Source: Nitrospirota bacterium (lineage in GTDB: Bacteria; Nitrospirota; Thermodesulfovibrionia; Thermodesulfovibrionales; JdFR-88). Taken from it: DNA of 31,209 nt. The position numbers and the translations under genes are program-made. Below the pieces are notes generated by a model. That model did no database searches. It had not been told where the DNA came from and was given only the letters and a program-made list of their open reading frames with translations. Location: contig JAJYGJ010000034.1 in assembly GCA_021790695.1 (NCBI GenBank), positions 1 through 31,209 of the forward strand. The letters are read 5' to 3'. Positions 29,988-31,209 of the stretch are shown here, one piece after another; within the stretch, counting starts at the first letter, position 1; each line of letters opens with the position of its first letter.

Positions 29988-31209
29988 TTAAAGCGCGTCC
30001 CTGCGTGGGTCGGGGCCGGACGAGCGGCGTATGAGGTCGAACTCGCGTGTGATCTCCCTGAAGGCGTCTTTCACCCTGGGATCAAAATGTTCGGGCATCG
30101 TCCGCCCGTCGCCTTCGAGGATTATCCTCATCGCCTCATCGTGGCTCAGGGGGGGTTTGTAGGGACGTCTGCTGACAAGTGCATCATATTGATCGCAGAT
30201 CATGACGATCCTGCCTTCGATGGGGATCTCCTGCCCCTTGAGGCCCCGCGGATACCCGGTGCCGTCCCACCTCTCGTGATGATTGAGGGCGATTGAAGCC
30301 GCCATCTGCAGATGGGGGTGCCGGGAGCCCTGGAGGATCTTTTCGCCTATTGTGGTATGGGTCTTTATTATTTCGAACTCCGGCGGAAGAAGCGGCCCCT
30401 GCTTAAGCAGTATGTAATCAGGGATGCCTATCTTGCCTATGTCATGCATGGGGCTGGCGAAGGAGATGGTTTCGATGAAGTCCTGGGACATGCCCATGGC
30501 CCGGGCGAGCCTGCTTGAATAAAGCCCGATGCGGATGTTGTGCGTGCCCGTTTCGATGTCCTTGTACTCGGCCACCGTCGTCAGGCGATGCACAATCTCG
30601 TTATTGAGGCTCCTCACCATGGAAAGGGCGCCGGCAAGCTCCTGCGTCCTGTCCCTCACCGTCTCCTCGAGCATCTTTTTATAGTCCTTTTCCATGCGGG
30701 AGAGCCTTCCGTATTTCACCGCCCTCTCGATGCAGTGAAGGATATGCACGGATTTGTAGGGTTTGACTATGAAATCGAAGGCCCCCTTTTGAACGGCGTT
30801 GATGGCGGTGTTCAGATCGGCGTGAGCGGTCATCAGTATGACGGGGATCTCCGGATGCTCCAGGCGTATCTTTTCAAGCAGGTCTATTCCCGTCATCTCC
30901 GGCATCCTGATGTCGGCGAGCACCGCGTCCACCGTGAGCGTGGCAAGCGTTCTGGAGGCCAGGGCGGCGTCGCCGCAGGGGATGACAGGGTAGCCGTTTT
31001 CCTTCAGGAGGCCGGAAAGGGCTTCAAGGACGAAGGGTTCATCGTCCACGATGAGGACGGCGCCGCGGCCCTCCTCGGAGAGCAGCATCTGGGCGCCGCG
31101 CACGACGACGCGGTCGCCGGCCACGACGCCTCCGGTCACGAACAGCCCGCCGGCCACCGGCGCGCCGGTCGCCACGACGCGCCGGACGAAGCGCCCGGGC
31201 CGCTCCTCG
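29988..31209 (-). CDS. Response regulator with HD-GYP domain, in frame with adaptor-like upstream sequence; cut by window edge
   Basis: A receiver domain (IVDDEP; phospho-acceptor Asp in VLADIRMP; MTAHA; lysine in IVKPYK) is followed by a helical linker with a coiled coil and an HD-GYP cyclic-di-GMP phosphodiesterase domain (HDIGKIGIPD, HHERWDGTGYPRGLKG). Signalling would be phosphorelay-controlled c-di-GMP breakdown. Upstream of the receiver the frame stays open to the window edge. There it reads VVAGDRVVVRGAQMLLSEE, which looks like the C-terminal end of an RND/HlyD-type efflux adaptor. ATG at 31088 or GTG at 31175 are possible starts, but neither has a clear ribosome site. A true fusion, a lost stop or a short overlap cannot be separated here. 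Confidence 0.85.
   Translation of the reverse strand, partial: EERPGRFVRRVVATGAPVAGGLFVTGGVVAGDRVVVRGAQMLLSEEGRGAVLIVDDEPFVLEALSGLLKENGYPVIPCGDAALASRTLATLTVDAVLADIRMPEMTGIDLLEKIRLEHPEIPVILMTAHADLNTAINAVQKGAFDFIVKPYKSVHILHCIERAVKYGRLSRMEKDYKKMLEETVRDRTQELAGALSMVRSLNNEIVHRLTTVAEYKDIETGTHNIRIGLYSSRLARAMGMSQDFIETISFASPMHDIGKIGIPDYILLKQGPLLPPEFEIIKTHTTIGEKILQGSRHPHLQMAASIALNHHERWDGTGYPRGLKGQEIPIEGRIVMICDQYDALVSRRPYKPPLSHDEAMRIILEGDGRTMPEHFDPRVKDAFREITREFDLIRRSSGPDPRRDAL

Noticed and set aside
1..31209. tRNA, rRNA, CRISPR arrays, prophage or intact transposase genes
   Set aside because: None seen on either strand; the repeats present are two- or three-copy tandem or element-end repeats only.

Overview
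The window looks like chromosome of a Gram-negative, probably anaerobic or facultative bacterium. It has beta-barrel and multihaem periplasmic proteins, a chemoreceptor, a LarC nickel-cofactor enzyme and a ferredoxin-ASKHA corrinoid-activator-like protein. The gene mix resembles Nitrospirota or Desulfobacterota, but the lineage is inferred and not proven. There are no tRNA or rRNA genes, no CRISPR array and no intact transposase. Both window ends cut genes: clpB on the left, and a reading frame that fuses adaptor-like sequence to an HD-GYP response regulator on the right.

Left third (1-12.7 kb): the 3' part of clpB; an outer-membrane protein; a small unknown gene; the ribosomal/tRNA-modification cluster rpsP-khpA // trmD-rplS, from which rimM is missing; a DJ-1/PfpI protein; a membrane protein; a D,D-carboxypeptidase with a strange arginine-rich duplicated tail; a roughly 550 bp decayed element; then larC, birA and a metallo-beta-lactamase-fold hydrolase, packed tightly. 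TTG start codons are frequent (dacA-like gene, rpsP, larC, birA, an ABC permease).

Centre (12.8-18.8 kb): the most interesting block. It contains an octahaem hydroxylamine-oxidoreductase-like cytochrome, a NapH/NosR-type membrane iron-sulfur protein, two tandem small sirohaem/[4Fe-4S] reductase-like proteins with ferredoxin domains, and a DUF1858-DUF438-hemerythrin-PAS sensor. Four CRP/FNR-type palindromes (TGAT-N4-ATCA) sit upstream of the four transcription units, each about 41-42 bp from a plausible start site and each with a matching -10 element. Two of these promoters would give leaderless mRNAs. I infer one oxygen- or nitrogen-oxide-responsive regulon that passes electrons from quinol to nitrogen-oxide (or sulfite) chemistry.

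Right third (18.8-31.2 kb): a short NagA-like deacetylase overlapping a stand-alone LigD-type phosphoesterase; a chemoreceptor with a possible sigma-28 promoter; a GlcD-type FAD oxidase divergent from purQ; the ASKHA protein; an HU-family protein; a purC-ABC ATPase-ABC permease-DedA gene string; and the HD-GYP regulator.
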